Assembly (NCBI RefSeq): GCF_029223485.1
Contig: NZ_JARHTP010000009.1
Span: 1-64,000 of the forward strand
DNA from: Streptomyces coacervatus
GTDB lineage: Bacteria > Actinomycetota > Actinomycetes > Streptomycetales > Streptomycetaceae
DNA length: 64,000 nucleotides
Direction: 5' to 3'
The notes under the pieces are model-generated. The model had not been told where the DNA came from, made no database searches, and saw only the letters and a list, made by a program, of their open reading frames with translations. The translations under genes were made by a program, and so were the position numbers. Below are positions 55,774 through 63,586 of this stretch, piece after piece (within the stretch, counting starts at the first letter, position 1; every line of letters starts with the position of its first letter).

Positions 55774-56649
55774 TCACGTCTTCCGTTCGGCCCCCGCCAT
55801 GTCCAGGAGTACCAGCTTGTCGTGGTCGGGGGTGCCGGGCTCGGCGTAGTAGACGACAAGCCGTTGTGTGCGGGTGCCCTCGATCTGCATCTTCTGGTAG
55901 CCGGGGGTGAGGTCGCCGACGTCGGGGTGGTGGAAGGTCTTGCTGCCGTGGGTGTGCAACCGCACGTCGTAACGCTCCCACAGGTCGGTGAACTCCGGGC
56001 TGGCACCCAGCAGTTCGTCGATGAGCGGAGCCAGGCCGGGGGCGTCGGGCTCCAGGCTGTGCAGAGAGCGCAGACGGCCGACGGCGGCGCGGATCTGGTC
56101 GTGCCAGTCGTCGAACAGCTTGGGCGCGGCCGGGTGCAGGAAGACGTAGCGGACCACGTTGCGCTTTCCCACCGGCCAGTCCGCCAGCCCGTAGAACAGC
56201 CGCAGTCCGGACGGGGTGCATGCGAGGACGTCCAAGGTGCGGGTGAGGACGTAGGCCGGGAACGGCCTCAGCTTCTCCAGCAGCAGCTCGGTCCCTGGTA
56301 GAGCGGTCTCTACGCAGGAAGACGGTGAGCCCGGCGCGGAGGCGCCCGCGGCCCGCGCGACGAGGACTCGAAGGTGCTCGTGTTCGGCCGGGTCCAGCCG
56401 GAGCGCGCGGGCGAGCGCGTCGACGACGGAGGGGCTCGGGTTGGTCTCCTTGCCGCGCTCAAGGCGGACGTAATAGTCCACACTGACGCCGGCGAGCGTG
56501 GCCAGCTCCTCGCGGCGCAGCCCGGGAGTGCGCCGGACCCCCGGCCCGGTCGGCAGTCCGACCTCTGCCGGAGTCACCCTGGCGCGATGGGCCCGTAGAA
56601 ACGTTCCCAGCTCCGTGCCGCCGTTGCCGTCGCGCCGCTCACGTGCCAT
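55774..56649 (-). CDS. XRE/MmyB-type regulator 2
   Basis: A 291-residue paralogue of the regulators in this array. HTH: RRTPGLRREELATLAGVSVD followed by YYVRLERGKE; ligand domain: LLLEKLRPFPAYVLTRTLDV, YVFLHPAAPKLF, HGSKTFHHPDVG. The start at MARERRDG is supported by the matching N-terminus of regulator 4. It lies 66 bases downstream of regulator 3 on the same strand and may be cotranscribed. A GTGTGAC (56657-56663) lies 8 bases before its ATG. The stop is followed by 220 bases before the SMP-30 gene starts. Confidence 0.9.
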   Translation of the reverse strand: MARERRDGNGGTELGTFLRAHRARVTPAEVGLPTGPGVRRTPGLRREELATLAGVSVDYYVRLERGKETNPSPSVVDALARALRLDPAEHEHLRVLVARAAGASAPGSPSSCVETALPGTELLLEKLRPFPAYVLTRTLDVLACTPSGLRLFYGLADWPVGKRNVVRYVFLHPAAPKLFDDWHDQIRAAVGRLRSLHSLEPDAPGLAPLIDELLGASPEFTDLWERYDVRLHTHGSKTFHHPDVGDLTPGYQKMQIEGTRTQRLVVYYAEPGTPDHDKLVLLDMAGAERKT

Positions 56650-56715
56650 ACGCACAGTGTGACAGGTCGACCGGATCATGGGCATGACCTGCGGAAAGGC
56701 TGGTGAATGGCTCTG

Positions 56716-57609
56716 TCACGCGTGGGATCGGGCCGGGTGGGCCGGAGACGGCTGGGAGCCGAGCATGTCCAGCAGGACCAGGGCGTCGTACTCCGGCGTG
56801 TCCGGGTCGGCGAAGTAGGCGATGAGGCGATGACCGGGCGTGCCTTCGAGTTCCATGGACTGGTAGCCGAGGGTGAGGTCGCCGACCTCGGGGTGGTGGA
56901 AGATCTTGCGGCCGTGCGCATGGGCCTTGACGTCGTAGCGCTTCCACAAGCGGGCGAAGTCCGGGCTCCTGACGAGGAGTTCACCGGCCAGGCGAGTGAG
57001 GTCGGGGGCGTCGGGGTCGGTGCCGGCGAGGGTGCGGAGGCGGGCGACGCAGCTGCGGACCTGGTTGCTCCAGTCGTCGAACAGGTCGTGGGCGGCGGGG
57101 TGGAGGAAGACGTAGCGGGCGATGTTGCGGTCCTTGACCGGCCATTGCTCCAGGCCGGCCAGCAGGCGCAGTCCGCCCGGGTTGTGTGCGAGCACGTCGG
57201 TGGTGCGGCTGACGATGTGTGCGGGGTAGGGGCGCAAGCTCTGCAGCAGTAGCTTCACGCCCGGCCGCACCATCCGTGACGGAGCAGTCCTGGGCTCGGG
57301 CCCGCTGCGGGCCGCCCTGCTCGCGAGGTTGCGCAGGTGCTCGTGCTCGTCGTCGTCCAGTTGCAGGGCGCGGGCGAGGGAGTCGACGACGGACGGGCTG
57401 GGGCGGGTCCCCTTGCCGCGTTCGAGACGGGTGCAAAGGCCAATGCTGATTCCGGCGAGCGTGGCCAGCTCTTCGCGGCGCAGCCCGGGCGTGCGCCGGG
57501 GCCCGGAGCCTGCCGCGAGCCCGGCCTCGGCGGGCGTCAGCCGAGTGCGGCAGGCGCGCAGGAAGCGCCCCAGCTCGGTGCCGCCGTCGACGGAGTGCTC
57601 ACGTGTCAT
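56716..57609 (-). CDS. XRE/MmyB-type regulator 3, altered HTH
   Basis: A 297-residue paralogue. The HTH is RRTPGLRREELATLAGISIG followed by LCTRLERGKGTRPSP; where the others have Asp-Tyr-Tyr and Arg-Glu, it has Gly-Leu-Cys and Lys-Gly, so its DNA contacts or fold may differ. The ligand domain is normal (LLLQSLRPYPAHIVSRTTDV, YVFLHPAAHDLF, HGRKIFHHPEVG). It is divergent from the SDR gene at 57796, with copy 3 of the control module between them. The pair resembles regulator 4 with its AKR. Confidence 0.9.
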   Translation of the reverse strand: MTREHSVDGGTELGRFLRACRTRLTPAEAGLAAGSGPRRTPGLRREELATLAGISIGLCTRLERGKGTRPSPSVVDSLARALQLDDDEHEHLRNLASRAARSGPEPRTAPSRMVRPGVKLLLQSLRPYPAHIVSRTTDVLAHNPGGLRLLAGLEQWPVKDRNIARYVFLHPAAHDLFDDWSNQVRSCVARLRTLAGTDPDAPDLTRLAGELLVRSPDFARLWKRYDVKAHAHGRKIFHHPEVGDLTLGYQSMELEGTPGHRLIAYFADPDTPEYDALVLLDMLGSQPSPAHPARSHA

Positions 57610-57613
57610 GTCC

Positions 57614-57690
57614 TCCAGTGTCAGCGCGCCGTGACCCGCGCGGGAGGCAACTGGGGGGCCCTGTCGCTCCCCGGCACGGCACGGCCTGCC
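57614..57690. promoter_or_regulatory. Shared control module, copy 3 (shortened)
   Basis: GGGGGGCCCTGTC (57653 on) is followed at once by GCTCCCCGGCAC and ends GGCCTGCC, so relative to copies 1 and 2 the ACACCC...GAAC piece is lost. CCGTGAC (57629-57635) stands where the others have GTGTGAC. The block starts 44 bases from the regulator 3 start codon. Confidence 0.5.
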
Positions 57691-57744
57691 ACTCCGCGTG
57701 CCCCTCCCGCAGGCTGGATCGCGACAGCGCAGAGCGAAGGGTCT

Positions 57745-57780
57745 GAACGGCTTGAACGGCTTGAACGGCTTGAACGGCTT
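57745..57780 (+). repeat. Four perfect 9-bp tandem repeats
   Basis: GAACGGCTT occurs four times in succession, with a decayed fifth copy (GAAGGGGTT) after it. The run ends 15 bases before the SDR start codon, so it lies in the 5' leader or promoter of that gene. Confidence 0.92.
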
Positions 57781-57795
57781 GAAGGGGTTGGAGAC

Positions 57796-58635
57796 ATGAG
57801 CAAGGACGCGAAGGAAGTCGTCGTCGTCATCGGTTCCGGAAGCATCGGTCTCGCCATCGCACGCCGCGTCGGTGCCGGCCGCACCGTGCTGCTCGCCGAC
57901 CACAGCGACAAGGCGGCCGAGGCCGCCGCCGAACGTCTGCGGGGCGAGGGACACGACGTGACCACCCGCGTCACCGACGTCTCCGACCGCGACGCGGTGG
58001 AGGCTCTGGCCACCGCGGCCGCCGCTCTGGGGCCGGTCACCCAGGTGGTGCACACCGCCGGCGTCTCCCCCACCCAGGCGAGCATCGAGCGGATCCTGCA
58101 CGTCGACCTGGTCGGCACCGCGATGGTGCTGGACGCGTTCGCCCGCGTCGTCGCCCCCGACGGGGCCGGCATCGTGATCGCCAGCATGGCCGGGCACCGG
58201 GAGAGCCCCTACGCACCCGAGATCGAGCACGCGCTCGCCACCACCGACACCGCGAGCCTGCTTCGGCTGCCGTTCCTCCAGCCCGACCAGGTCGGATCCA
58301 CCGTTCACGCCTACGCGCTCTCCAAGCGGGCCAACTCGCTGCGGGTGCAGACCGCCGCTGTCGCCTGGGGCAGGCGCGGCGCCCGTATCAACGCCGTCAG
58401 CCCCGGGGTCATCATCACGCCGCTGGCACTGGACGAGCTGTCCGGGCCCCGGCAGGAGTGGTTCGAGCAGGTGCGCAAGGTGTCGGCGGCCGGACGCTTC
58501 GGCACCCCCGACGAGGTCGCCGACGCGGCCGCGTTCCTCCTCGGCCGCCAGGCCGGCTTCATCACCGGCGCCGACCTCCTCATGGACGGCGGCGTGACCG
58601 CGGCCCTGCGCACCGGGGAACTGACGATCCCCTGA
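57796..58635 (+). CDS. Short-chain dehydrogenase/reductase
   Basis: A 279-residue classical SDR. The cofactor motif is IGSGSIGLAIARRV, a variant of TG-x3-G-x-G with Ser, then VVHTAGVS (NNAG-like); catalytic Tyr-Lys is in YALSKRAN, and the tail has INAVSPGVIITPL and ITGADLLMDGG. It reduces or oxidises a carbonyl/alcohol with NAD(P)H. An insertion around residues 135-165 (SPYAPEIEHALATTDTASLL) enlarges the substrate lid. GGTTGGAGA lies just before the ATG. It heads a run of plus-strand genes to 61117. Confidence 0.9.
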   Translation: MSKDAKEVVVVIGSGSIGLAIARRVGAGRTVLLADHSDKAAEAAAERLRGEGHDVTTRVTDVSDRDAVEALATAAAALGPVTQVVHTAGVSPTQASIERILHVDLVGTAMVLDAFARVVAPDGAGIVIASMAGHRESPYAPEIEHALATTDTASLLRLPFLQPDQVGSTVHAYALSKRANSLRVQTAAVAWGRRGARINAVSPGVIITPLALDELSGPRQEWFEQVRKVSAAGRFGTPDEVADAAAFLLGRQAGFITGADLLMDGGVTAALRTGELTIP

Positions 58636-58679
58636 CCGGCCGAGCACCCGCATCCCCACCCCTGGCACAAGGAAAGACC

Positions 58680-59459
58680 ATGACAACTGCTCCCATGACC
58701 GTGCTGGTGGTCGGCGCGACAGGCAGCATCGGACGCCTCGTCGTCGCCGAGTCCGTCGCGCAGGGACACACCACCCGCGCCCTGGTACGCGACGCCGGCA
58801 AAGCCCGGCGCCTGCTCCCCGCCGAGACGCAGCTCGCCGTAGGCGACGTCACGCAGCCCGACACGCTGCCCGGGGCCGTGGCCGACGTCGACGCCATCGT
58901 GCTGACACACGGCTCCATGTCCTCGCCGGAGACGGTCGACTACGGCGGTGTGCGGAACGTCCTGGCGGCTGTGCACGAGCAGAAGCCTCGCATCGTGCTG
59001 ATGACCGCCATCGGCGTCACCGCCCGCAGCAGCGCGTACAACCATCTGCTCGAGTGGAAGCGCCGCTCCGAGCGCCTGGTCCGCGTCAGCGGCCTGCCTT
59101 ACACGATCGTGCGTCCGGGCTGGTTCGACATGAACTGCCCCGACGAGCAGCGCCCCGTTTTCCTGCAGGGCGATACCCGGCGCTCCGGCAGCCCCGCCGA
59201 CGGTGCCGTCTCGCGCCGCCGGATCGCCCAGGTGCTGGTGGCGGCCGTCACCGCTCCGGAGGCGGCGCGCCGTACCTTCGAGCTGATCGCAGAACACGGC
59301 CCCGCGCCCGGCGACTTGACCCAGCTCTTCGCCGCGCTGGACGAGGACGCGCCCGGCGCCCTGGACGCGGTCCGGGACGAAGCCAACATGCCGCCGGCGC
59401 AGGAGCCCCAGCGAGTCCGCGACGACCTGGATGCCCTCAGGACGCCGGCCGGCCCTTGA
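58680..59459 (+). CDS. NAD(P)H-binding atypical SDR (NmrA-like)
   Basis: A 259-residue protein with the Rossmann motif VLVVGATGSIGRLVV and TRALVRD, where Arg residues favour NADP. It lacks the Tyr-x3-Lys of classical SDRs and resembles NAD(P)-binding sensor or reductase proteins of the YwnB/NmrA type; YTIVRPGWFDMN is typical. It starts 44 bases after the first SDR with AAGGAAAG before the ATG, so is probably cotranscribed. It may sense the NADPH/NADP ratio or reduce quinones; this is not decided. Confidence 0.88.
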   Translation: MTTAPMTVLVVGATGSIGRLVVAESVAQGHTTRALVRDAGKARRLLPAETQLAVGDVTQPDTLPGAVADVDAIVLTHGSMSSPETVDYGGVRNVLAAVHEQKPRIVLMTAIGVTARSSAYNHLLEWKRRSERLVRVSGLPYTIVRPGWFDMNCPDEQRPVFLQGDTRRSGSPADGAVSRRRIAQVLVAAVTAPEAARRTFELIAEHGPAPGDLTQLFAALDEDAPGALDAVRDEANMPPAQEPQRVRDDLDALRTPAGP

Positions 59460-59473
59460 CGGCCACAACGTCC

Positions 59474-59588
59474 GCTCCGCGGTCCGATCTACGCCGGATG
59501 GCCCAGCGCCATGAGCGCGGTCAGCCGGCTCAAGGCCATCGTCGAGAAGCCGGGCCCGGCCGGGCGGACGCCCCGCATCCCGGACTGA
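59474..59588 (+). pseudogene. Tail of a carboxymuconolactone decarboxylase-like protein
   Basis: The frame reads IYAGWPSAMSAVSRLKAIVE, the C-terminal CMD-family motif (normally FYAGWPxAMSA). The remainder, including the catalytic Cys-x-x-Cys-type centre, is absent. A 25-codon frame starting at the ATG 59511 lies within it and is not thought to be a gene. Confidence 0.6.
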
Positions 59589-59608
59589 GAACCCTCGGAA
59601 AGAAGACC

Positions 59609-60025
59609 ATGGAACTCCTCAAGCACCAGCCCACCACCAAGGCACCCGCCGACTGGTTCACCGGCGACGTCTGGTTCGACGTCATCCACGCAGGCGAAGA
59701 ACCCTCCCGGATACGCGCCAACATGGTGCGCTTCTCCCCGTGCGCCCGCACCGACTGGCACTCCCACGCCAGGGGCCAGACCCTGCACATCGTCTCGGGC
59801 GTCGCACTCATCGGCACCCGGGACGGCACCGTCATCGAGGCGCACCCCGGCGACACGATCCACACCCCGCCGGGTGAGGAGCACTGGCACGGCGCCACCT
59901 CCGACCGCTTCATGACCCACCTCGCGCTGTGGGAGGGCACCGGCCCGGACGGCGGACCGGAGACCACCTGGCTGGAGAAGGTCGACGACGCGGAGTACGG
60001 CGCGCCGCGCAGCCGCACCCGCTGA
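59609..60025 (+). CDS. Cupin-domain protein
   Basis: A 138-residue single-domain cupin. The metal-binding motifs are visible: WHSHARGQTLHIVSG (motif 1 with His, His, Gln) and GEEHWHGATSDRFMTHLAL (motif 2, with His). FSPCARTDWHSH fits the CV-type cupins found beside carboxymuconolactone decarboxylase genes. A CMD remnant lies immediately upstream, so the original operon had CMD plus cupin, and the cupin may have lost its partner. GGAAAG lies about 8 nt before the ATG. Reaction unknown. Confidence 0.9.
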   Translation: MELLKHQPTTKAPADWFTGDVWFDVIHAGEEPSRIRANMVRFSPCARTDWHSHARGQTLHIVSGVALIGTRDGTVIEAHPGDTIHTPPGEEHWHGATSDRFMTHLALWEGTGPDGGPETTWLEKVDDAEYGAPRSRTR

Positions 60026-60082
60026 CGCCCCCTCCGACGACTCCAAGACGACCCCAAGACGGCCCGAAACGGGAAAGCGAAC

Positions 60083-61117
60083 ATGCGAGCAACACTCATG
60101 TACGGCGCCGGTGACGTCCGCGTCGAGAACGTCCCGGACCCGAAGATCCAGCAGCCGACCGACGCGATCGTGCGCGTGCTGCGGTCCTGCGTCTGCGGCA
60201 GCGACCTGTGGCCCTACGCGTCGATGCCCGCGGCCGAGCACGGCGAGCGCATGGGCCACGAGTTCCTCGGCGTCGTCGAGGAGACCGGCTCGGACGTCTC
60301 TGCGCTGCAGGCGGGCGACCTGGTGCTCGCGCCGTTCGTCTGGTCCGACAACACCTGTGAGTTCTGCCGCGAGGGCCTGCACACCTCCTGTCTGCACGGC
60401 GGGCTGTGGGCGCGGGACGGCCTCGACGGTGGCCAGGGCGAGGCGGCGCGTGTCCCGCAGGCCCAGGGCACGCTGGTGAAGCTGCCGGTCGGTGAGGACT
60501 CCGCCCTGCTGACGTCCCTGCTGACCCTGTCCGACGTCTTCTGCACCGGCCACCACTGCGCGGTCACCGCCGGGGTCGGCCCCCGCTCGACCGTGACGGT
60601 CGTCGGTGACGGTGCGGTCGGCCTGTCCGCCGTCCTCGCGGCCAGGCGGCTCGGCGCCGAGCGGGTCATCCTCATGGGCCGGCACAAGGACCGTACCGAC
60701 CTGGGCCGGGACTTCGGTGCCACCGACGTCGTGCCCGAGCGTGGCGACGAAGGCATCGTGCGCGTTCGCGAACTGACCGGCGGCCATGGCACGCACACCG
60801 TCCTGGAATGCGTCGGCACCCTGCCCGCCCTGCACATGTCGATCGGCGCGGTCCGCCCGGGCGGCACCATCAGCCGGGTCGGCGCCCCGCAGTACCCCGA
60901 AGTTCCCCTGGGATTCCCGGAGTTCATGAACAACATCACCCTCACCGGCGGTGTCGCCCCGGCCCGCGCCTACATCGAGGAGCTGCTGCCGGACATCCTG
61001 GAGGGCCGTATCGAACCGGGCCGGGTCTTCGACCGCACCGTCGGCCTCGACGAGGTCCCCGACGGCTACCGGGCCATGGCCGACCGCGAGGCGCTGAAGG
61101 TCCTCGTCAAGCCGTAG
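60083..61117 (+). CDS. Zinc-dependent alcohol dehydrogenase
   Basis: A 344-residue MDR alcohol dehydrogenase. Catalytic Zn ligands: Cys in CVCGSDLW, His and Glu in RMGHEFLG. The structural zinc site is reduced (DNTCEFCREGLHTSCLHGG, four Cys-like positions partly kept). NAD-binding VTVVGDGAVGLSAVLAA. It is close to the threonine dehydrogenase-like oxidoreductases. GGGAAAG lies about 6 nt before the ATG. It ends the plus-strand operon SDR-SDR-cupin-ADH and is convergent with regulator 4. Confidence 0.92.
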   Translation: MRATLMYGAGDVRVENVPDPKIQQPTDAIVRVLRSCVCGSDLWPYASMPAAEHGERMGHEFLGVVEETGSDVSALQAGDLVLAPFVWSDNTCEFCREGLHTSCLHGGLWARDGLDGGQGEAARVPQAQGTLVKLPVGEDSALLTSLLTLSDVFCTGHHCAVTAGVGPRSTVTVVGDGAVGLSAVLAARRLGAERVILMGRHKDRTDLGRDFGATDVVPERGDEGIVRVRELTGGHGTHTVLECVGTLPALHMSIGAVRPGGTISRVGAPQYPEVPLGFPEFMNNITLTGGVAPARAYIEELLPDILEGRIEPGRVFDRTVGLDEVPDGYRAMADREALKVLVKP

Positions 61118-61131
61118 GACCAGGAACCAGG

Positions 61132-62040
61132 TCAGTGACGCCGGGGCACCCGCGTGGTGGCATCCGTGAGCACCGGCTCCCGGTCCAGCCGGAGCATCAC
61201 GTCGTACTCCGGTGTCCCGGGGGCGGCGTGGTACGCGACCAGCCGCTGGCCGAAGCACCCGTCCGGCTGCAGCGAGTGGTAGCCGAAGGCGAAGGTACCG
61301 GCCTCGGGGTGGTGGAAGGTCTTGGTGCCGTGGCTGTGGCCCTTGACGTCGTAGCGCTCCCACAGGCGGACGAAGTCCGGGCTCTTGGTGAGGAGTTCGT
61401 CGACGAGGCCGGTGAGGTCGGGGGCGTCCGGTTCGACGCCGGCGAGGGCGCGCAGCCGGGCGACGCAGCCGCGGATCTGGTTCTCCCAGTCGTCGAAGAG
61501 GACGCGGGCGGTGGGGTGGAGGAAGACGTAGCGCACGATGTTGCGCTGTCCCTCCGGCCAGTCCTCCAGACCGGCCAGCAGCCGCAGCCCGCCGGGGTTG
61601 GTCGCGAGCAGGTCCATGGTGCGGCTGACGATGTGTGCGGGACAGGGCCGCATGGCTTCCAGCAGCTGGTGCAGGCCCGTGTCCACGGTCTGTGCGGCCG
61701 CCGCGGCCGGGCGCTCCGTCGCCGCTCCGCCGCGGGCGGCACACGCGGCGAGTTCCCGCAGATGCAGCAGCTCGGCCTCCTCCAGCAGCAGGGCGGAGGC
61801 GAGGGCGGCGACGACCGACGGGCTGGGGTTGGTCTCCCGGCCGCGCTCCAGCCGCGTGTAGTAGTCGATGCTCACCCCGGCGAGGGTGGCCAGCTCCTCC
61901 CGGCGCAGGCCCGGCGTCCGGCGCAGCCCCGCACCTTCGGGGAGACCCACGTCGGCGGGGGTGACCCGGGCCCGGCGGGCCCGCAGATAGTTCCCCAGCT
62001 CACTGCCACCGTTTCTGCCGCTGCGCTGCTCACGTGCCAT
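61132..62040 (-). CDS. XRE/MmyB-type regulator 4
   Basis: A 302-residue paralogue. HTH: RRTPGLRREELATLAGVSID then YYTRLERGRE, identical in the key part to regulator 1; ligand domain: QLLEAMRPCPAHIVSRTMDL, YVFLHPTARVLF, HGTKTFHHPEAG. It differs in an Ala-rich insert (ATERPAAAAAQTVDT) between domains. It is divergent from the aldo-keto reductase at 62201, with the best copy of the control module in between, and probably controls that operon and itself. Confidence 0.92.
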   Translation of the reverse strand: MAREQRSGRNGGSELGNYLRARRARVTPADVGLPEGAGLRRTPGLRREELATLAGVSIDYYTRLERGRETNPSPSVVAALASALLLEEAELLHLRELAACAARGGAATERPAAAAAQTVDTGLHQLLEAMRPCPAHIVSRTMDLLATNPGGLRLLAGLEDWPEGQRNIVRYVFLHPTARVLFDDWENQIRGCVARLRALAGVEPDAPDLTGLVDELLTKSPDFVRLWERYDVKGHSHGTKTFHHPEAGTFAFGYHSLQPDGCFGQRLVAYHAAPGTPEYDVMLRLDREPVLTDATTRVPRRH

Positions 62041-62045
62041 GCGAT

Positions 62046-62136
62046 CCAGTCTGGCAGCCGTGTGACCAGGGTGAAGGTCGCCAGAGGGGCCCTGTCACAC
62101 CCTGGAACGCCGCTCCCCGGCACCGCGCGGTCTGCC
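62046..62136. promoter_or_regulatory. Shared control module, copy 2
   Basis: GTGTGAC (62060-62066) and GTCACAC (62094-62100) are perfect inverted 7-mers 34 bases apart. GGGGCCCTGTCACACCCTGG (from 62086) leads to the GC block ending CTGCC at 62136. The block starts 46 bases from the regulator 4 start and 64 bases end before the AKR start. Bases around the first arm, CCAGTCTG and AGCCGTGTGACC, also match copy 1. Confidence 0.7.
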
Positions 62137-62200
62137 AGGCGGCGCGGATCAGCAGCAGGCTGACGCACGGCCCGGCAATCCGAAGGACAAGGAGCGGACG

Positions 62201-63175
62201 ATGAAGTACATCAAGCTGGGAGACCTGGAGGTCTCCCGTATCGGTCTGGGCGCGATGTCGATGTCCGCCGCCTACACCGGGGCCGGCACCGATGACGCGG
62301 AGTCGATCCGTACGATCCACCGGGCACTCGACCTGGGTGTCACGTTGATCGACACCGCCGAGGTCTACGGGCCCTACGCCAATGAGGAACTCGTGGGCCG
62401 TGCGCTGAAGAGGCGACGCGAAGGCGTCGTGCTCGCCACGAAGTTCGGCTTCATGTCGCACACAGGGCGCGAAGGCGGCATCGACAGCAGCCCGGCCAAC
62501 ATCCGCATCGCCGTCGAAGGCTCCCTCAGGCGCCTCGACACGGACTGCATCGACCTCTACTACCAGCACCGAGTCGACCCGGACACGCCGATCGAGGACA
62601 CCGTCGCGGCCCTGGCGGAACTGGTCGCCGAGGGCAAGATCCGCCACATCGGGCTGTCCGAGGCCGGCGCGGAGACCATCCGCCGTGCCCACGCCGTCCA
62701 CCCGGTGGCGGCCCTGCAGTCGGAGTACTCCCTGTGGACCCGTGATCCGGAGCCGGGGGTGCTGCCGCTGCTGCGGGAGCTGGGAATCGGCTTCGTGCCC
62801 TACTCGCCGCTGGGGCACGGCTTCCTCACCGGGCAGATCCGCTCGACCGACGACTTCGACGACACCGACTGGCGAAAGAACAACCCCCGATTCACCGGGG
62901 AGAACTTCCAGCACAACCTGCGCCTGGCCGATGAGGTCAGGGCCGTCGCCGATGAAGTCGGCGGAACGCCCGCGCAGGTGGCCCTGGCCTGGCTGCTCGC
63001 CCAGGGCGACGACATCGCCCCCATCCCCGGCACCAAGCGCGTGGAGCGGGTCGAGGAGAACATCGCCGCCGACGGCATCGTCCTGACCGCCGAGCAGATC
63101 GAGAAGCTCGACCAGCTGCCCGCGGCCGCCGGTGACCACCACGACGAGGCGGGCATGCGCCTGCTCGGCCGGTGA
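62201..63175 (+). CDS. Aldo-keto reductase (AKR13/YakC-like)
   Basis: A 324-residue AKR of a different subfamily from the one at 52245. Catalytic residues: Asp and Tyr in TLIDTAEVYGPYANE, Lys in LATKFGF, His in DLYYQHRVD. Coenzyme loop IPGTKRVERVEENIAA. Members reduce aldehydes and keto-compounds with NADPH. The ATG follows AAGGAGCG by 3-4 nt. It leads an operon with the NTF2-like gene, whose GTG overlaps its stop, and the NAD kinase. Confidence 0.93.
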   Translation: MKYIKLGDLEVSRIGLGAMSMSAAYTGAGTDDAESIRTIHRALDLGVTLIDTAEVYGPYANEELVGRALKRRREGVVLATKFGFMSHTGREGGIDSSPANIRIAVEGSLRRLDTDCIDLYYQHRVDPDTPIEDTVAALAELVAEGKIRHIGLSEAGAETIRRAHAVHPVAALQSEYSLWTRDPEPGVLPLLRELGIGFVPYSPLGHGFLTGQIRSTDDFDDTDWRKNNPRFTGENFQHNLRLADEVRAVADEVGGTPAQVALAWLLAQGDDIAPIPGTKRVERVEENIAADGIVLTAEQIEKLDQLPAAAGDHHDEAGMRLLGR

Positions 63176-63564
63176 GAGACGCCATGCATGTCCCGACCCG
63201 GAGCGCCCGCGAGGAGATCCTCGACGCTCACCGCGTCTGCCTGGACGCCATGCACGAGGGCGACACCTCGGCACTGGACGACCTGCTCGACGACGGCTTC
63301 GCCCTCACCCACATGACCGGATACATGCAGCCGAAGGCAGAATGGCTGGCACAGATGAGACAAGGCCGGTTCGTCCACCACACCATCGACGAGAAGAGCA
63401 CGGCCCTCGAGATCGACGGCGACACGGCCCGCCTGGTCGTCCGGACCGCCACTGACGCGACCGTGTACGGCACCCGGGCGAACTGGCCGCTGCAACTGGC
63501 CACCGACTACGCCCGCAAGGGTGACACCTGGGTCGCGCTGCGCACCGAGGCCACCACCTGGTGA
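63172..63564 (+). CDS. NTF2/SnoaL-like (DUF4440) protein
   Basis: A 130-residue cone-fold protein of the NTF2-like superfamily. Features: EEILDAHRVCLDAMHEGDTS, LLDDGFALTHMTG, and KAEWLAQMRQGRFVHHTIDE followed by the sheet strands. The pocket of this fold binds a small hydrophobic ligand and is sometimes catalytic. The GTG at 63172 overlaps the AKR stop (GTGA); the ATG at 63184 is an alternative start. Coupling to the AKR suggests both handle the same molecule. Confidence 0.85.
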   Translation: MRDAMHVPTRSAREEILDAHRVCLDAMHEGDTSALDDLLDDGFALTHMTGYMQPKAEWLAQMRQGRFVHHTIDEKSTALEIDGDTARLVVRTATDATVYGTRANWPLQLATDYARKGDTWVALRTEATTW

Positions 63565-63586
63565 CCGAAATCGTCCGGAGGCGGAT

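Noticed and set aside
57745..57780. Short regular repeats as a possible CRISPR
   Set aside because: Nine-base units in direct succession without spacers; a simple tandem repeat.
59511..59588. A 25-codon ORF starting MSAVSRLKAIVE
   Set aside because: It is the end of a CMD-family protein, and the matching sequence continues upstream of its ATG in the same frame.
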